64,000 bases of DNA from Cryobacterium lactosi (GCF_004403945.1 NZ_SOHM01000002.1:1-64000); one strand, 5' to 3'. Shown: positions 50,556-60,294, numbered from the stretch's first letter. Numbers and translations are program-made. Notes: a model not told the origin generated them from the sequence alone.

Positions 50556-50660
50556 CGTGTGCCTACCCGGGCTTGGATGCGCCCAGCCCGGGATCGCGGG
50601 GCCGACAAGGGCAGGCTTTCCTTGCTGGTGCGCGAGCGCATCCGAGACGACAATGGAGCC

Positions 50661-52556
50661 ATGTCCACGCTCCAGGGAGCATTCCGCCGGTATCCGGTTG
50701 TGGCGGCAACCATCGTGATCGGCCTACTCGGCCTGCTGTTATGGGCCCTCGGGTTGACCGTCGCCGTGCAGTGGCTGTTCTCCGGCCTCGGCCTGGTCGT
50801 GGTCGGCATCCAGGGCGCCGGCATGATCAGGCGGATGCGGCAGGGCTCGTTCGGTGTGGACTTGCTGGCGATCCTGGCCATCATCGCCACCATCCTGGTG
50901 GGCGAATACGTGGCCACCCTGCTGATCGTGCTGATGCTCTCCGGCGGCGCCGCGCTCGAGGACTACGCCGCGGGGCGCGCCCAGCGCGAGCTGAACGCCC
51001 TGCTCGACCGAGTGCCGCAGATCGCGCACCTGCTCCGCGACGGCTCCTCCGACGTGGAGGATGTGCCGGCCACCCTGGTGCAGATCGGCGACCAGCTGCT
51101 GGTGCGGCCCGCCGAGATCGTGCCCGTGGACGCCGAACTGGTCTCCGCCGCGGCCGCGTTCGACGAGTCCTCGCTCACGGGCGAGAGCCTGCCCGTGGAG
51201 CGGCACGCGGGCGAGGCGGTGCTCAGCGGTTCGATCAACGGGCAGGCAGCCGCCATCGTGCGGGCCACCGCCCTGGCCGCCGACAGCCAGTACCAACAGA
51301 TCGTGGCGCTGGTTGCAGAGGCCTCCGCCAGCAAGGCGCCCGTCGTGCGCCTCGCCGACCGCTACGCGGTGCCGTTCACCGGGGTGGCCCTGCTGATCGC
51401 CGGCCTGGCCTGGTTCGTCTCGGGCGACCCCGTGCGCTTCGCCGAGGTGCTTGTGGTCGCCACCCCGTGCCCGCTGCTGCTCGCCGCTCCGGTGGCGTTC
51501 ATGGGCGGCATGAGCCGCTCGGCCCGCAACGGCATCATCGTCAAGGGCGGGGGAGTGCTCGAGAAGCTCGCCAGGGCCCGCACCGTGGTGTTCGACAAGA
51601 CCGGCACCCTCACCTACGGCACGCCCACCATCGCCAGGGTATGCCCGGAGCCCCCGTTCACCGAGGGCGAGTTGCTCGGCCTGGCGGCCTCGGCCGAGCA
51701 GTACTCGTCGCATGTGCTGGCCGCATCCGTCATCACCGCCGCGGAGCTGCAGGGCCTCGAACTCCAGCGCACCGAAACGGCCGTAGAGGTGCCGGCGCAC
51801 GGTGTCACAGCCCGATTCGGCGACCAAGAAGTGATCGTGGGCAAGCTGTCATTTGTGGCCGAGCACGCCGCCGACGCCTACCCGGCAGACCTGGTCGGCG
51901 GGGAACTCGCGATCTACCTCGCCGTGAACGGCCGCTTCGCCGGCTGCATCGTCGCCAGCGACCAGGTGCGCGACAACGCCCGCGCCACCGTGCAGGCGCT
52001 CGACAAGCTCGGCGTGCACGAATCGGTGATGCTCACCGGCGACGCCCGGCCCACCGCCAACCACATCGCCCGGCAGGTGGGCATCACCCGGGTGCGCGCC
52101 GACTGCCTCCCGGCCGACAAAGTCGATGCGGTGCGGGCCATCCGCGAACGCCCTGTGATCATGGTCGGCGACGGCGTCAACGACGCCCCGGTGCTCGCCG
52201 TGGCCGACGTGGGCATCGCCATGGGCGCCAAGGGCTCCACGGCGGCCAGCGAGTCAGCGGATGCGGTGATCCTGCTCGACGACCTGTCCCGCGCCGCCCG
52301 GGCCGTCGCCATCGGCCGGGACACCGTGCGTATCGCCCTGCAGAGTATCTGGTTGGGCATCGCGCTCAGCATCGGCCTGATGATCGTCGCCGCCTTCGGC
52401 CTGATCCCGGCCACGGTAGGTGCGCTGCTGCAGGAGCTGGTGGACCTGGCCACCATCCTCAACGCCCTGCGGGCCATCGGCGGGCGCCGCGACGTGCGCG
52501 CCCGCGGCGTGGCCGCGCGAGTGCCCACGGCGACGCAGCCGGTACCCACCCGCTGA
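50661..52556 (+). CDS. Heavy metal translocating P-type (P1B) ATPase, TPC-type
   Basis: A 631-residue P1B ATPase with no N-terminal metal-binding (HMA) domain. Actuator motif TGES, the intramembrane metal site reads TPCP at 268-271 instead of CPC, phosphorylation motif DKTGTLT with Asp312, ATP-binding GDARPTANHIA in place of the usual HP-region context, and hinge MVGDGVNDAPVLA. The terminal LLQELVDLATILNALRA is typical of P1B pumps. TPC sites occur in the less studied P1B-5-like group, so the metal (Ni, Co, Fe or other) is uncertain. Start at ATG 50661; GACAAT six bases upstream may be a leaderless -10. Confidence 0.88.
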   Translation: MSTLQGAFRRYPVVAATIVIGLLGLLLWALGLTVAVQWLFSGLGLVVVGIQGAGMIRRMRQGSFGVDLLAILAIIATILVGEYVATLLIVLMLSGGAALEDYAAGRAQRELNALLDRVPQIAHLLRDGSSDVEDVPATLVQIGDQLLVRPAEIVPVDAELVSAAAAFDESSLTGESLPVERHAGEAVLSGSINGQAAAIVRATALAADSQYQQIVALVAEASASKAPVVRLADRYAVPFTGVALLIAGLAWFVSGDPVRFAEVLVVATPCPLLLAAPVAFMGGMSRSARNGIIVKGGGVLEKLARARTVVFDKTGTLTYGTPTIARVCPEPPFTEGELLGLAASAEQYSSHVLAASVITAAELQGLELQRTETAVEVPAHGVTARFGDQEVIVGKLSFVAEHAADAYPADLVGGELAIYLAVNGRFAGCIVASDQVRDNARATVQALDKLGVHESVMLTGDARPTANHIARQVGITRVRADCLPADKVDAVRAIRERPVIMVGDGVNDAPVLAVADVGIAMGAKGSTAASESADAVILLDDLSRAARAVAIGRDTVRIALQSIWLGIALSIGLMIVAAFGLIPATVGALLQELVDLATILNALRAIGGRRDVRARGVAARVPTATQPVPTR

Positions 52557-52585
52557 CCTGCTCGTCCCGGGAGCTGCCGAGCGCC

Positions 52586-52591
52586 TAATCT
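52586..52591 (+). promoter_or_regulatory. -10 element of leaderless MFS transcript
   Basis: TAATCT, six bases (GGAGGG) before ATG 52598. Confidence 0.55.
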
Positions 52592-52597
52592 GGAGGG

Positions 52598-53866
52598 ATG
52601 CGACTTCTTCGTTCCCCCTTCGGCCCCAGACCTGGCCGAACGGCGAACGAACCCCGCCTGAGCCGGGATGTCTACGTGCTCGGTGTCATCGCTTTCTTTG
52701 TCATGGTGGGCTTCGGCGTGGTCGTGCCGGTGCTGCCGGTCTATGTGAAGAGCTTCGGGGTGGGCAACCTGGAGATCGGCGCCGTGGTGTCGGCCTTCGC
52801 CCTCATGCGCTTCGTCGCCAGCCCGGTCTGCGGCAAGCTGATCGACTGGGCCGGCGAACGCACCATCCTGGCGGTCGGCATCGGCATCGTGGCGGTATCC
52901 AGCGGCCTGGTCGGCATCGCGGGCAACTACCCGCAACTGCTGTTGCTGCGCGGAGCCGGCGGCATCGGCTCGGCGATGTTCACCGTCGCCGCGATGACGC
53001 TGCTGCTGCGCACCACGGCTCCGGGCATCCGAGGTCGCGCGGTGGGGTTCTACCAGGGCGGCTTCCTCATCGGCGGCATGGCCGGGCCCGCGCTCGGCGG
53101 CCTGCTCGCGACCATCTCTCTGACCGCGCCGTTCTTCTTCTACGCCGGCACCCTGGCCGTGGCCGGCCTGATCGGGCTGGTGTTGCTGCAGCCGGCCACC
53201 CGCGCCGGCGTCGGCGCGACGGGAGCCGCTGCGCCGCTGCTGCCGCTGCGCGCGGTTCTGCGCGACCCACGGTTCCGGGCCGCCTGCCTGGCCAATTTCT
53301 CGCAGGGCTGGTCGTCGTTCGGGGTGCGCGGCGCCCTGGTGCCCGTGCTCGTGGTGGAGGTGCTCAAGGGCCCGAGCGCCTGGACCGGCATCGCCTTCGC
53401 CATCGCCGCCGTCGCGCAGACACTCGCCCTCGCTCCCGCGTCGAAGTTCGTGGACACCGTCGGTCGCAAACCCGCGATCATCGGAGCGTTCCTGGTGGCC
53501 GCCGTGACCATCACGGCGATCCCGTTCGCCCCGAACATCGTGATCCTCACCGTGCTGCTCAGCGTGTACGGCGTCGCCGCGGCGTTCATGGGGACCGCGC
53601 CTGCGGCATCCGTCGGTGACGCGGCCGGCACCGCGGGCGGGCGACCGGTGGCGATCTTCTCGATGTTCTCCGACTTCGGCGCCATCGTCGGCCCGCTCGT
53701 GGCCGGCCTGCTCGCCGACACGGTCTCCTACCCGGCCGCGTTCCTGCTCGGTGGGTTGCTCTTCGTCGCCACCTCCCTGTACGCCCTGCGGATGCCCGCC
53801 GGCCTGCCCGCGCAGAGCGCCCCCGAGCCCCCCGCCGCCCCGGTCACCGAGCCCCTCGACCGGTAA
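52598..53866 (+). CDS. MFS transporter
   Basis: A 422-residue protein with 12 hydrophobic segments. MFS motif A-like element GKLIDWAGERTILAVG between helices 2 and 3, and a related GRKPAI after helix 8. The opening YVLGVIAFFVMVGFGVVVPVLP fits drug:H+ antiporter 1 proteins; substrate unknown. The ATG has both a leaderless -10 and GGAGGG; since +1 is expected at the ATG, the purine run may not act as a ribosome binding site. An AraC-type regulator gene follows on the same strand. Confidence 0.9.
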   Translation: MRLLRSPFGPRPGRTANEPRLSRDVYVLGVIAFFVMVGFGVVVPVLPVYVKSFGVGNLEIGAVVSAFALMRFVASPVCGKLIDWAGERTILAVGIGIVAVSSGLVGIAGNYPQLLLLRGAGGIGSAMFTVAAMTLLLRTTAPGIRGRAVGFYQGGFLIGGMAGPALGGLLATISLTAPFFFYAGTLAVAGLIGLVLLQPATRAGVGATGAAAPLLPLRAVLRDPRFRAACLANFSQGWSSFGVRGALVPVLVVEVLKGPSAWTGIAFAIAAVAQTLALAPASKFVDTVGRKPAIIGAFLVAAVTITAIPFAPNIVILTVLLSVYGVAAAFMGTAPAASVGDAAGTAGGRPVAIFSMFSDFGAIVGPLVAGLLADTVSYPAAFLLGGLLFVATSLYALRMPAGLPAQSAPEPPAAPVTEPLDR

Positions 53867-53917
53867 GCCGCGCACTCCGGGCCGGCGGGAGGAGTGGTCC
53901 TGGACCCCGGTCGGTCC

Positions 53918-53923
53918 TACGGT
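53918..53923 (+). promoter_or_regulatory. -10 element of leaderless AraC-type gene
   Basis: TACGGT, six bases before ATG 53930. Confidence 0.5.
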
Positions 53924-53929
53924 GGGGGC

Positions 53930-54790
53930 ATGGCTTACCTCGAGGTGCCCGTCCCGGCCGACCTGGCCCCCGATGTGCTGCGGCTCTGGTACCTCGAGCA
54001 GCCGGCTGAGCAGCGCTACGAGCGCATCTTCCCCCAGCCCGCGCTGCACCTGATCGTGAACCTCTCCGCCCCCTACCGGCTGGTCGACGCGCCGACCGGG
54101 GCGGTGCGGGTTTTGCCGGCCGGGTTCCTCTCCGGCCTGCAACCGCGGTACCTGATCAGCCAGAGCCCACCGGTCATCCGTCACCTCGCCGCCGAACTGG
54201 CCCCCTTCGCGGCCGCCCGGTTTCTCGACCTGCCCGCCGCCGCGCTGACCGGAACCGTGCGGGAGAGCCACGGTCTGCTCGGCGACACCGATGCCCTGCG
54301 GCACGCCGCGCTGCACAGCGACGAGCCGGCCGAAGCGGTGGGCCTACTGATCGAGCATCTGCGGGCGCAGACGCGCAGCCGGGCGGCGCCGCCGGCGGTG
54401 CTGCGGGCCTGGGCCGGTATCCAGCAGAACCCGGATGCGCCCATCCCGCAGATCGCAGCGGCCGCCGGCACCAGCCACCACCGTTTGATCGACGACTTCC
54501 GCACCTGGTGCGGGGTGACGCCCAAGACCTACGCGGATATCGTGCGATTCCGTCAGTTCATCGACGCCCTGCCGTTGCAGGGGCCGATGCCCAGCTGGGC
54601 CGAGTTGGTGGCCGGCTCCGGATACTACGACCAGCCCCATTTCATCCGGGTGTTCCGCGCGTTCACGGGCCTCTCGCCCACCCGGTACCTCGACATCGTC
54701 GCCCGCTACGGGCCCGAGTACGCCGCCTTCGTGCCGTTGGCGGAGCTGGACGGAGTGCCGGAATTTTCTACAAGACCCCTTGAGCCGTGA
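53930..54790 (+). CDS. AraC family transcriptional regulator
   Basis: A 286-residue protein. The N-terminal ~150 residues form a DUF6597-like sensor domain (EVPVPADLAPDVLRLWYLE, HLIVNLSAPYRLV). The C terminus has two helix-turn-helix units, with AAAGTSHHRLIDDFRTWCGVTPK and the AraC signature AGSGYYDQPHFIRVFRAFTGLSPTRYL (part: YYDQPHFIRVFRAFTGLSP). Effector and targets are unknown; the MFS gene upstream or DUF1761 gene downstream are candidates by position. Start set by the -10 element; an earlier in-frame codon at 53894 would precede transcription start. Confidence 0.9.
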   Translation: MAYLEVPVPADLAPDVLRLWYLEQPAEQRYERIFPQPALHLIVNLSAPYRLVDAPTGAVRVLPAGFLSGLQPRYLISQSPPVIRHLAAELAPFAAARFLDLPAAALTGTVRESHGLLGDTDALRHAALHSDEPAEAVGLLIEHLRAQTRSRAAPPAVLRAWAGIQQNPDAPIPQIAAAAGTSHHRLIDDFRTWCGVTPKTYADIVRFRQFIDALPLQGPMPSWAELVAGSGYYDQPHFIRVFRAFTGLSPTRYLDIVARYGPEYAAFVPLAELDGVPEFSTRPLEP

Positions 54791-54845
54791 GGTTTAGCGT
54801 GGCAGTGTCCCGGACCGGCCGGGACCACCACTCCCGGGAGTTCTC

Positions 54846-55238
54846 ATGGACGTCTCATTCAACTGGTTGGCGGTCGCGCTGGCCGCGATCTCGTCGTTCG
54901 TCATCGGCGGGCTCTGGTATTCGCTGCTGTTCGCCGGGCCCTGGCAGCGGGCCGCGGGTGTCACCGACGCCCAGCTGAAGACCGGCACCGCCCGGGTGTT
55001 CCTCGGGTCGCTGATCCTGGCGCTCGTGATGGCGATCAGCCTGGCCGCGTTCATCGGCTCGAACGGGCTGGCCTTCGGACTGTTCGCCGGGTTCGCCAGC
55101 GGCGCGACGTTCGTGGCAGCCGCCTTCGGTGTGAACTACCTCTTCGAACGAAGAAGCCCGGTGCTGTTCGCGATCAACGGGTCGTACAACGTGGTGTCGT
55201 TCACGGTGATGGGCGCCATCATCGGCGCACTGCAATAA
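54846..55238 (+). CDS. DUF1761 family membrane protein
   Basis: A 130-residue protein with four hydrophobic segments, the DUF1761 plan: FVIGGLWYSLLFAGPWQ at helix 1, a short charged loop, then MAISLAAFIG and ATFVAAAFGVNYLFERRSP with the closing helix. Function unknown. TAGCGT at 54797 is a likely -10, and GGGAG precedes the ATG. It converges on the YrdB gene, with three bases between stop codons. Confidence 0.85.
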   Translation: MDVSFNWLAVALAAISSFVIGGLWYSLLFAGPWQRAAGVTDAQLKTGTARVFLGSLILALVMAISLAAFIGSNGLAFGLFAGFASGATFVAAAFGVNYLFERRSPVLFAINGSYNVVSFTVMGAIIGALQ

Positions 55239-55241
55239 TGC

Positions 55242-55601
55242 TCAGGCGCCGAGTTCCTTGCGGCCGGAGAGGATGCCGCTGACGGTCGCGACGACCGCGA
55301 AGACGACGGCCACGATCGGCTGGCCCAGGTCCCACCAGGCCAGGGCCGCGGCGCCGAACACGAAGATCTCCACGATCGCTTTGCCGAACGGGTCCAGCTT
55401 GAACACGGCCTTGGGCGAGCGGAACAGGGCCCAGACCAGGATCGCGAACGCCGGCGCCAGGATGCCCACCAGGATGCCCGGCCACGGCAGCGGCCAGGCC
55501 AGGAACCCCCAGAGCGCCAGGCTCACGAAGGCGAACAGTTCGAGCACAAAACGCAGGATGTCGTTGGCGCCGATGGCTGGCGTGGAGTGGGTGTCGTTCA
55601 C
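55242..55601 (-). CDS. YrdB family membrane protein (DUF2568)
   Basis: A 119-residue protein with four hydrophobic segments. NDILRFVLELFAFVSLALWGF and RSPKAVFKLDPFGKAIVEIFVFG are the conserved stretches of the YrdB/DUF2568 family (quoted in part). Function unknown. The GTG start lies six bases from TAGGAT, so the transcript is probably leaderless. purU lies upstream on the same strand, 21 bases away. Confidence 0.87.
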   Translation of the reverse strand: MNDTHSTPAIGANDILRFVLELFAFVSLALWGFLAWPLPWPGILVGILAPAFAILVWALFRSPKAVFKLDPFGKAIVEIFVFGAAALAWWDLGQPIVAVVFAVVATVSGILSGRKELGA

Positions 55602-55607
55602 CCAGCA

Positions 55608-55613
55608 ATCCTA
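55608..55613 (-). promoter_or_regulatory. -10 element of leaderless YrdB transcript
   Basis: TAGGAT on the minus strand, six bases before GTG 55601. Confidence 0.55.
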
Positions 55614-55622
55614 CCGACCGGG

Positions 55623-56498
55623 TTACTTGAAGATGATGGTGCGGGCGCCGTCGAGCAGCACCCGGTTCTCGGCGAACCACTTCACCGCCTGGGTGAGGGT
55701 GCGGCTCTCCTCGTCCTGGCCGATCGCGACGAGCTCGGCGGGAGTGCGGGAGTGGTCAACGCGCACCACGTTCTGCTCGATGATCGGCCCCTCGTCCAGA
55801 TCGCTCGTGACAAAGTGCGCCGTGGCGCCGATGAGCTTCACACCGCGCGCGTGCGCCTGCTTGTACGGGTTGGCGCCCTTGAATCCGGGCAGGAACGAGT
55901 GGTGGATGTTGATGGCGCGGCCCTCGAGGTAAGCGCAGAGTTCGGGGGAGAGGATCTGCATGTACCGGGCCAGCACCACCAGCTCGATATCGTGCCCCTC
56001 CACGGCCTCGACCACGCGCGCCTCGAACGCGGCCTTGCTGGCGGCATCCGTGATCGGCAGCGATTCGAACGGCACACCGTAGAACCCGACCAGGTCGCGC
56101 AGGGTGCCGTGGTTGCTGAGCACCAGCGGAACCTCGACCGCCAGCTGGCCGCCACGCTGACGGAAGAGCAGATCGTTGACGCAGTGTCCCGCCGTCGACG
56201 CGAGCACCAGGGTGCGCAGCGGTCGGCCGACGATGTCGATGACGGATGCCATGGCGTACCGGTCGATGATCGGCGCCAGCGCGGCCTGCAGCTCGTCGCG
56301 GTTCGCCGGCGACTCCACCTGCAGCCGCATGAAGAACCGGCCGGTGTCTGCGCTGGAGAACTGCTGGCTCTCGGTGATGTTGCCGCGGGCCTGCACAATC
56401 GCGCCGCTGACGGCGTGCACGATGCCGGGCTGGTCGGGGCAGACCAGGGTGACGACCAGGTGGTGATGGTGGGAGGGCGCCTGAAGACTGGGGTTCAT
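55623..56498 (-). CDS. purU: Formyltetrahydrofolate deformylase
   Basis: A 291-residue protein: N-terminal ACT domain (VTLVCPDQPGIVHAVSGAI) and C-terminal formyltransferase-like hydrolase domain with the Asn-His pair in INIHHSFLPGFKGANPY and Asp in SDLDEGPII. It hydrolyses 10-formyl-THF to formate and THF, balancing the one-carbon pool used by PurN and PurH. The ATG lies six bases from TAATCT, indicating leaderless transcription. Divergent from the riboflavin kinase-like gene. Confidence 0.95.
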   Translation of the reverse strand: MNPSLQAPSHHHHLVVTLVCPDQPGIVHAVSGAIVQARGNITESQQFSSADTGRFFMRLQVESPANRDELQAALAPIIDRYAMASVIDIVGRPLRTLVLASTAGHCVNDLLFRQRGGQLAVEVPLVLSNHGTLRDLVGFYGVPFESLPITDAASKAAFEARVVEAVEGHDIELVVLARYMQILSPELCAYLEGRAINIHHSFLPGFKGANPYKQAHARGVKLIGATAHFVTSDLDEGPIIEQNVVRVDHSRTPAELVAIGQDEESRTLTQAVKWFAENRVLLDGARTIIFK

Positions 56499-56504
56499 CG
56501 AACC

Positions 56505-56510
56505 AGATTA
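56505..56510 (-). promoter_or_regulatory. -10 element of leaderless purU transcript
   Basis: TAATCT on the minus strand, six bases before ATG 56498. Confidence 0.6.
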
Positions 56511-56708
56511 CCGGGCCGCGGGCGCCCGGACACCCGCGTGCCGGGAGGCCGAATCGGTGCCGACCGGGCGAGAGGCGCGCGTAAAGCGGCGCAACAATCC
56601 AGCGATGTTGTGGCTGCCCAGCCGAAACTCCCCGATGCTGGAGATGGACATCAGGCAGGCGAGCTGACTGAGACCGGGAACGAAGCGAAGCTGGAAGGCA
56701 GTCCGACG

Positions 56709-57140
56709 ATGACCCAATCACCCCTGCAGGCGCTGGACATCAAGCCGGCGACGATCACCGGCACCGTCATCCACGGCAATGCCTGGGGCCGGGTGATCGG
56801 CTTTCCCACCGCGAACATCGAGGTGCCCGGGCTGATGGCGCACACCGGGATCTGGGCCGCGATCGTGCACGGGGACGGGCTGCCCGCCGCGGGTGTGCTG
56901 GCCGCCGTGTCGGTGGGCACCCGGCCGACGTACTACGGCGACGCCGGGCATCCGCTGCTCGAGGCCCACCTGCTGGACTTCGCCGACGACCTGTATGGCC
57001 GGGAGCTGTCGGTGGAACTGCGCGTGTTCCTCCGCGCCGAATTGGCGTTCGTGGACACCCCGGCCCTCGTCGACCAGCTCGCGATCGACGTGCTGAACAC
57101 CCGGGACTGGTACAGCGCCGGGGCCCGCGCCGCCGCCTGA
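56709..57140 (+). CDS. Stand-alone riboflavin kinase domain protein
   Basis: A 143-residue protein consisting only of a riboflavin kinase (flavokinase) barrel. GRVIGFPTANIEV at 27-39 holds the PTAN ATP/Mg site, SVGTRPTYYG the substrate loop, and LLEAHLLDFADDLYGREL the catalytic Glu85 with the DLYG turn. In most bacteria this domain is the C-terminal half of bifunctional RibF with an FMN adenylyltransferase half; that half is missing here. It is therefore a mono-functional flavokinase or a diverged paralogue. GGAAGG lies ten bases before the ATG, a loose spacing. Confidence 0.85.
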   Translation: MTQSPLQALDIKPATITGTVIHGNAWGRVIGFPTANIEVPGLMAHTGIWAAIVHGDGLPAAGVLAAVSVGTRPTYYGDAGHPLLEAHLLDFADDLYGRELSVELRVFLRAELAFVDTPALVDQLAIDVLNTRDWYSAGARAAA

Positions 57141-57360
57141 TATCGACCCGGGCACGCTGAGCGGGCTGCCGATCGGCTGGTTTGGCTTGGCCCACCCCTC
57201 ATTTGAGGTCGTACTCGGCTAGGCTGGTCAGTGGTCGGTACGATTCTCGCCGACCCCGGGCGCGCACGTCGGCGCGCACCGCTTGACCAATCCCGCACAG
57301 CCAGCCGTGACAGCCGCTGGCGTCGGGCAAGCGGCCTCCTGTCTGTGAGCCACAGCACCC

Positions 57361-58623
57361 ATGTCATTCACCGCGCCCATCTCGCTGCCTTCCAATGCCG
57401 GGCACCGCCCCGACACCGTCGCCGCCGGGCCGTTCCCCTGGATCGGCCTGATCGCCCTCTCCGCCGCCGTCTTCCTGTCGGTCACCTCCGAAATGCTGCC
57501 CACCGGTCTGCTGCCCGAGATGAGCAGTTCGCTCGGGGTCAGCCAGTCCGATGTGGGCCTGCTCGTGTCCTGGTTCGCCTTCACGGTGGTGCTCACCAGC
57601 ACGCCGCTGGCGTTGCTGACCAAGCGGATGCCCCGGCACGGCCTGATCGTGATGGTGCTCGTGGTCTTCGCGCTGAGCAACATCCTCACCGCCGTCGCCC
57701 CCGACTACACCTTCGTGGTGATCTCGCGGGTGATCGGAGGGCTGGCGCACGGCCTGTTCTGGGGCGTTGTCGGCGCCTACTCCGCGCACCTGGTGCCCAA
57801 GGACCAGATTGCCCGCGCGGTCTCGATCACCATCGCCGGCGGCACGCTGGCGTTCGTGTTCGGGGTGCCGCTTGGCACCTTCCTCGGCCACCTGCTCGGC
57901 TGGCGGCTGTCCTTCGTGGTGCTGGCCGGGCTGATGCTCGTGGGCGCCGTCGTGATCTGGCGGTTCCTGCCCAAGGTCGAGCACTACACGGCCAAGCGCG
58001 CCGAAACCGTCACGACGGCCACCGGCACCATCACCCTGAAGAAGCTGCCGCGCGACCCCACCATCGGACCGGTCGCGCTGGTCTGTGCGATCACCGCGCT
58101 CACGATGATCGGGCACTACACCTTCTACACCTACATCGCCCCGTTCCTCAGCGACACCCTCGGCGTCGGCAGCGACGCCGTCGCCCCGTTGCTGTTCGCC
58201 TACGGCATCGCCGGCGCCATCGGCCTGTTCATCAGCGGGGTCGTGTTCAGCAAGCGTCCGCAGCTCGGCCTGGTCCTTGGCATGTCGGTCACCGTGGTCA
58301 GCGTGACCGTGCTGGCCCTGTTCACGCAGACCCTGCCCGTCGCGATCGGGGCGTTCCTGCTCTGGGGCCTGGCGTTCGGCACGTTCCCGCCGCTGCTGCA
58401 GACCCGGTTGCTGCACACCGCGTCGGTGCGCATCCGCGACACCGCGAGCGCCGTGTACACCACGGCGTTCAACATCGGCATCGGCCTCGGCGCGTTCGTG
58501 GGGGCGTTCCTGCTGGCCCAGGTGGGTCTGGGCACGGTGCCGTTCGTTTACGTGGGCATCATCCTGGTCGCGCTGATCCTGGTGCTGGCCAGCGACCTCG
58601 TCCTCCGCCGCCGCCGCGCCTGA
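57361..58623 (+). CDS. MFS transporter, DHA1 type
   Basis: A 420-residue protein with 12 hydrophobic segments. SEMLPTGLLPEMSSSLGVSQSD in helix 1 region (part: EMLPTGLLPEMSSSLGVS) is typical of the arabinose-efflux/DHA1 group, with a motif-A-like LLTKRMPRHG between helices 2 and 3 and VIGGLAHGLFWGVVGAYSAH in helix 4. Substrate unknown. No good ribosome binding site is visible before the ATG; TAGGCT at 57220 could be the -10, leaving a long leader. Confidence 0.88.
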   Translation: MSFTAPISLPSNAGHRPDTVAAGPFPWIGLIALSAAVFLSVTSEMLPTGLLPEMSSSLGVSQSDVGLLVSWFAFTVVLTSTPLALLTKRMPRHGLIVMVLVVFALSNILTAVAPDYTFVVISRVIGGLAHGLFWGVVGAYSAHLVPKDQIARAVSITIAGGTLAFVFGVPLGTFLGHLLGWRLSFVVLAGLMLVGAVVIWRFLPKVEHYTAKRAETVTTATGTITLKKLPRDPTIGPVALVCAITALTMIGHYTFYTYIAPFLSDTLGVGSDAVAPLLFAYGIAGAIGLFISGVVFSKRPQLGLVLGMSVTVVSVTVLALFTQTLPVAIGAFLLWGLAFGTFPPLLQTRLLHTASVRIRDTASAVYTTAFNIGIGLGAFVGAFLLAQVGLGTVPFVYVGIILVALILVLASDLVLRRRRA

Positions 58624-58677
58624 CCAGCGTCGGCCGCACGCTCACTGTTTCGCACGGGGAACGGTTGGGCAGGGGCG

Positions 58678-60225
58678 TCAGCGCTTGGAGGTGGGCAGCG
58701 GCGGCCGGGCGGCCGCGATCTCGAAGATGCGGCCGCGGCAGGCGAACCAGCCGATCACCAGCGCCGGGATGATCAGGCCGAGCGAGCTGATGGTGAGCGT
58801 GCCGACCGGCCAGTCGAAGGCCATCAGCACGAGCACCGTCGCGAGGAAGACCAGGGTGAGGTAGCCGGTGTACGGGGCGCCGGGCATCCGGAACGCCGGC
58901 CGGGTGAGGATGCCCGCCTTGGCCCAGGCCTGCAACCGCAGCTGGCAGAGCACGATCATGCCCCACGCGCTGATGATGCCGATCGCGGCCATGTTCAACA
59001 CGATCTCGAACGCCTCGTCAGGCACCAGCGCATTCAGTGCCACACCGAGCAGGGTGACCACGCCGGTGAGCAGGATGCCGCCGAACGGCACCCCGTTGCG
59101 GCTCACCTTGTCGGCGAAGCGGGGCGCGGACCCGGCCAGGGACATCGACCGAAGGATGCGTCCGGTGGAATATAGCCCCGCGTTCAGCGACGAGAGCGCG
59201 GCGGTGAGCACGACGAGGTTCATGATCACGTCGACACCCTCGACGCCGATCGAGCCGAAGAAGGTGACGAACGGGCTCACCCCGGCCTCATATGCCGTGT
59301 ACGGCAACAACAGGGACAGCAGCAGGACCGAGCCGACGTAGAAGACCGCGATGCGCACGATGACGGTGTTGATCGCCTTGGGCATCACCTTCTCCGGGTT
59401 CTCCGTCTCACCGGCGGCGGTGCCGATCAGCTCGATCGAGGCGTAGGCGAACACCACACCCTGCACCACGAGTACCGAGGCGAGCAGACCGTTCGGCAGC
59501 CAGCCGCCGTTCTCGGCGATGAGCGAGAAGCCCACGGTCGCGCCCTCCACCGGGGTGCCGAAGATGACCATCCAGGTACCCACGATGAGGAACACCACGA
59601 TCGCGACGACCTTGATCAGCGCGAACCAGAACTCCAGTTCGCCGAACACCTTCACCGAGAGCAGGTTGAGGCCCAGCACCACGGCAAGGGCGAGCAGCGC
59701 GAACATCCACTGCGGCACGTCTCCGAACGGGGCCCAGTACTTGCCGAAGAAGTTCATGTACAGCGCCACCGCGGTCACGTCCACGATCGCGGTCATCACC
59801 CAGTTCAGCCAGTACAGCCAGCCGGTCACGAACGCGGTCTTCTCGCCGAAGAACTCCCGCGCGTACGACACGAAGGAACCGGAGGTGGGCCTGTGCAGCA
59901 CCAGCTCGCCGAGCGCCCTCAGGATCAGGAACGCGAAGAACCCGCAGATCGCGTACACGAAGACCAGGGCGGGCCCGGCGATGGCAAGCCGGCCGCCCGC
60001 GCCGAGGAACAGGCCGGTGCCGATGGCGCCGCCGATGGCGATCATCTGCACGTGCCTGGCCTTGAGGCCCTTGTGCAGCCCCGCATCCTCGTGCACGCTC
60101 AGGGCGTCGTCGATGTGCTCGAGCGGGGATTCGTCGTGATCGCGGTGGTGCGATGCAGCGTCGGGGGGAGTGGGCGAGTTCTCCGGCCGATCCGGCCCGG
60201 TGGTGCTGGTGGTCACGTGACGCAT
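58678..60225 (-). CDS. APC superfamily amino acid permease (AAT family)
   Basis: A 515-residue protein. A hydrophilic head (~65 residues, His/Asp/Pro rich) precedes 12 hydrophobic segments. [24 protein letters not shown] is the AAT-family helix-1 motif (part: [18 protein letters not shown]), and [18 protein letters not shown] follows. Relatives transport asparagine, GABA, serine or aromatic amino acids; the substrate is not readable. TAGTGT (60246-60251 on -) is a likely -10 and gives a 14-base leader to ATG 60225. Divergent from the mrp operon. Confidence 0.88.
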   Translation of the reverse strand: MRHVTTSTTGPDRPENSPTPPDAASHHRDHDESPLEHIDDALSVHEDAGLHKGLKARHVQMIAIGGAIGTGLFLGAGGRLAIAGPALVFVYAICGFFAFLILRALGELVLHRPTSGSFVSYAREFFGEKTAFVTGWLYWLNWVMTAIVDVTAVALYMNFFGKYWAPFGDVPQWMFALLALAVVLGLNLLSVKVFGELEFWFALIKVVAIVVFLIVGTWMVIFGTPVEGATVGFSLIAENGGWLPNGLLASVLVVQGVVFAYASIELIGTAAGETENPEKVMPKAINTVIVRIAVFYVGSVLLLSLLLPYTAYEAGVSPFVTFFGSIGVEGVDVIMNLVVLTAALSSLNAGLYSTGRILRSMSLAGSAPRFADKVSRNGVPFGGILLTGVVTLLGVALNALVPDEAFEIVLNMAAIGIISAWGMIVLCQLRLQAWAKAGILTRPAFRMPGAPYTGYLTLVFLATVLVLMAFDWPVGTLTISSLGLIIPALVIGWFACRGRIFEIAAARPPLPTSKR

Positions 60226-60294
60226 CCGATCTGGGGGTTGCGGCAACACTAGTCGACCGCTAGGGAGCGGTCAGGGTCTAAAGACCCGTTCCTG

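Noticed and set aside
51914..54316. 800-codon open frame on - across the P1B ATPase and MFS genes
   Set aside because: Antisense shadow with low-complexity composition and no domain; the + strand genes have full motif sets.
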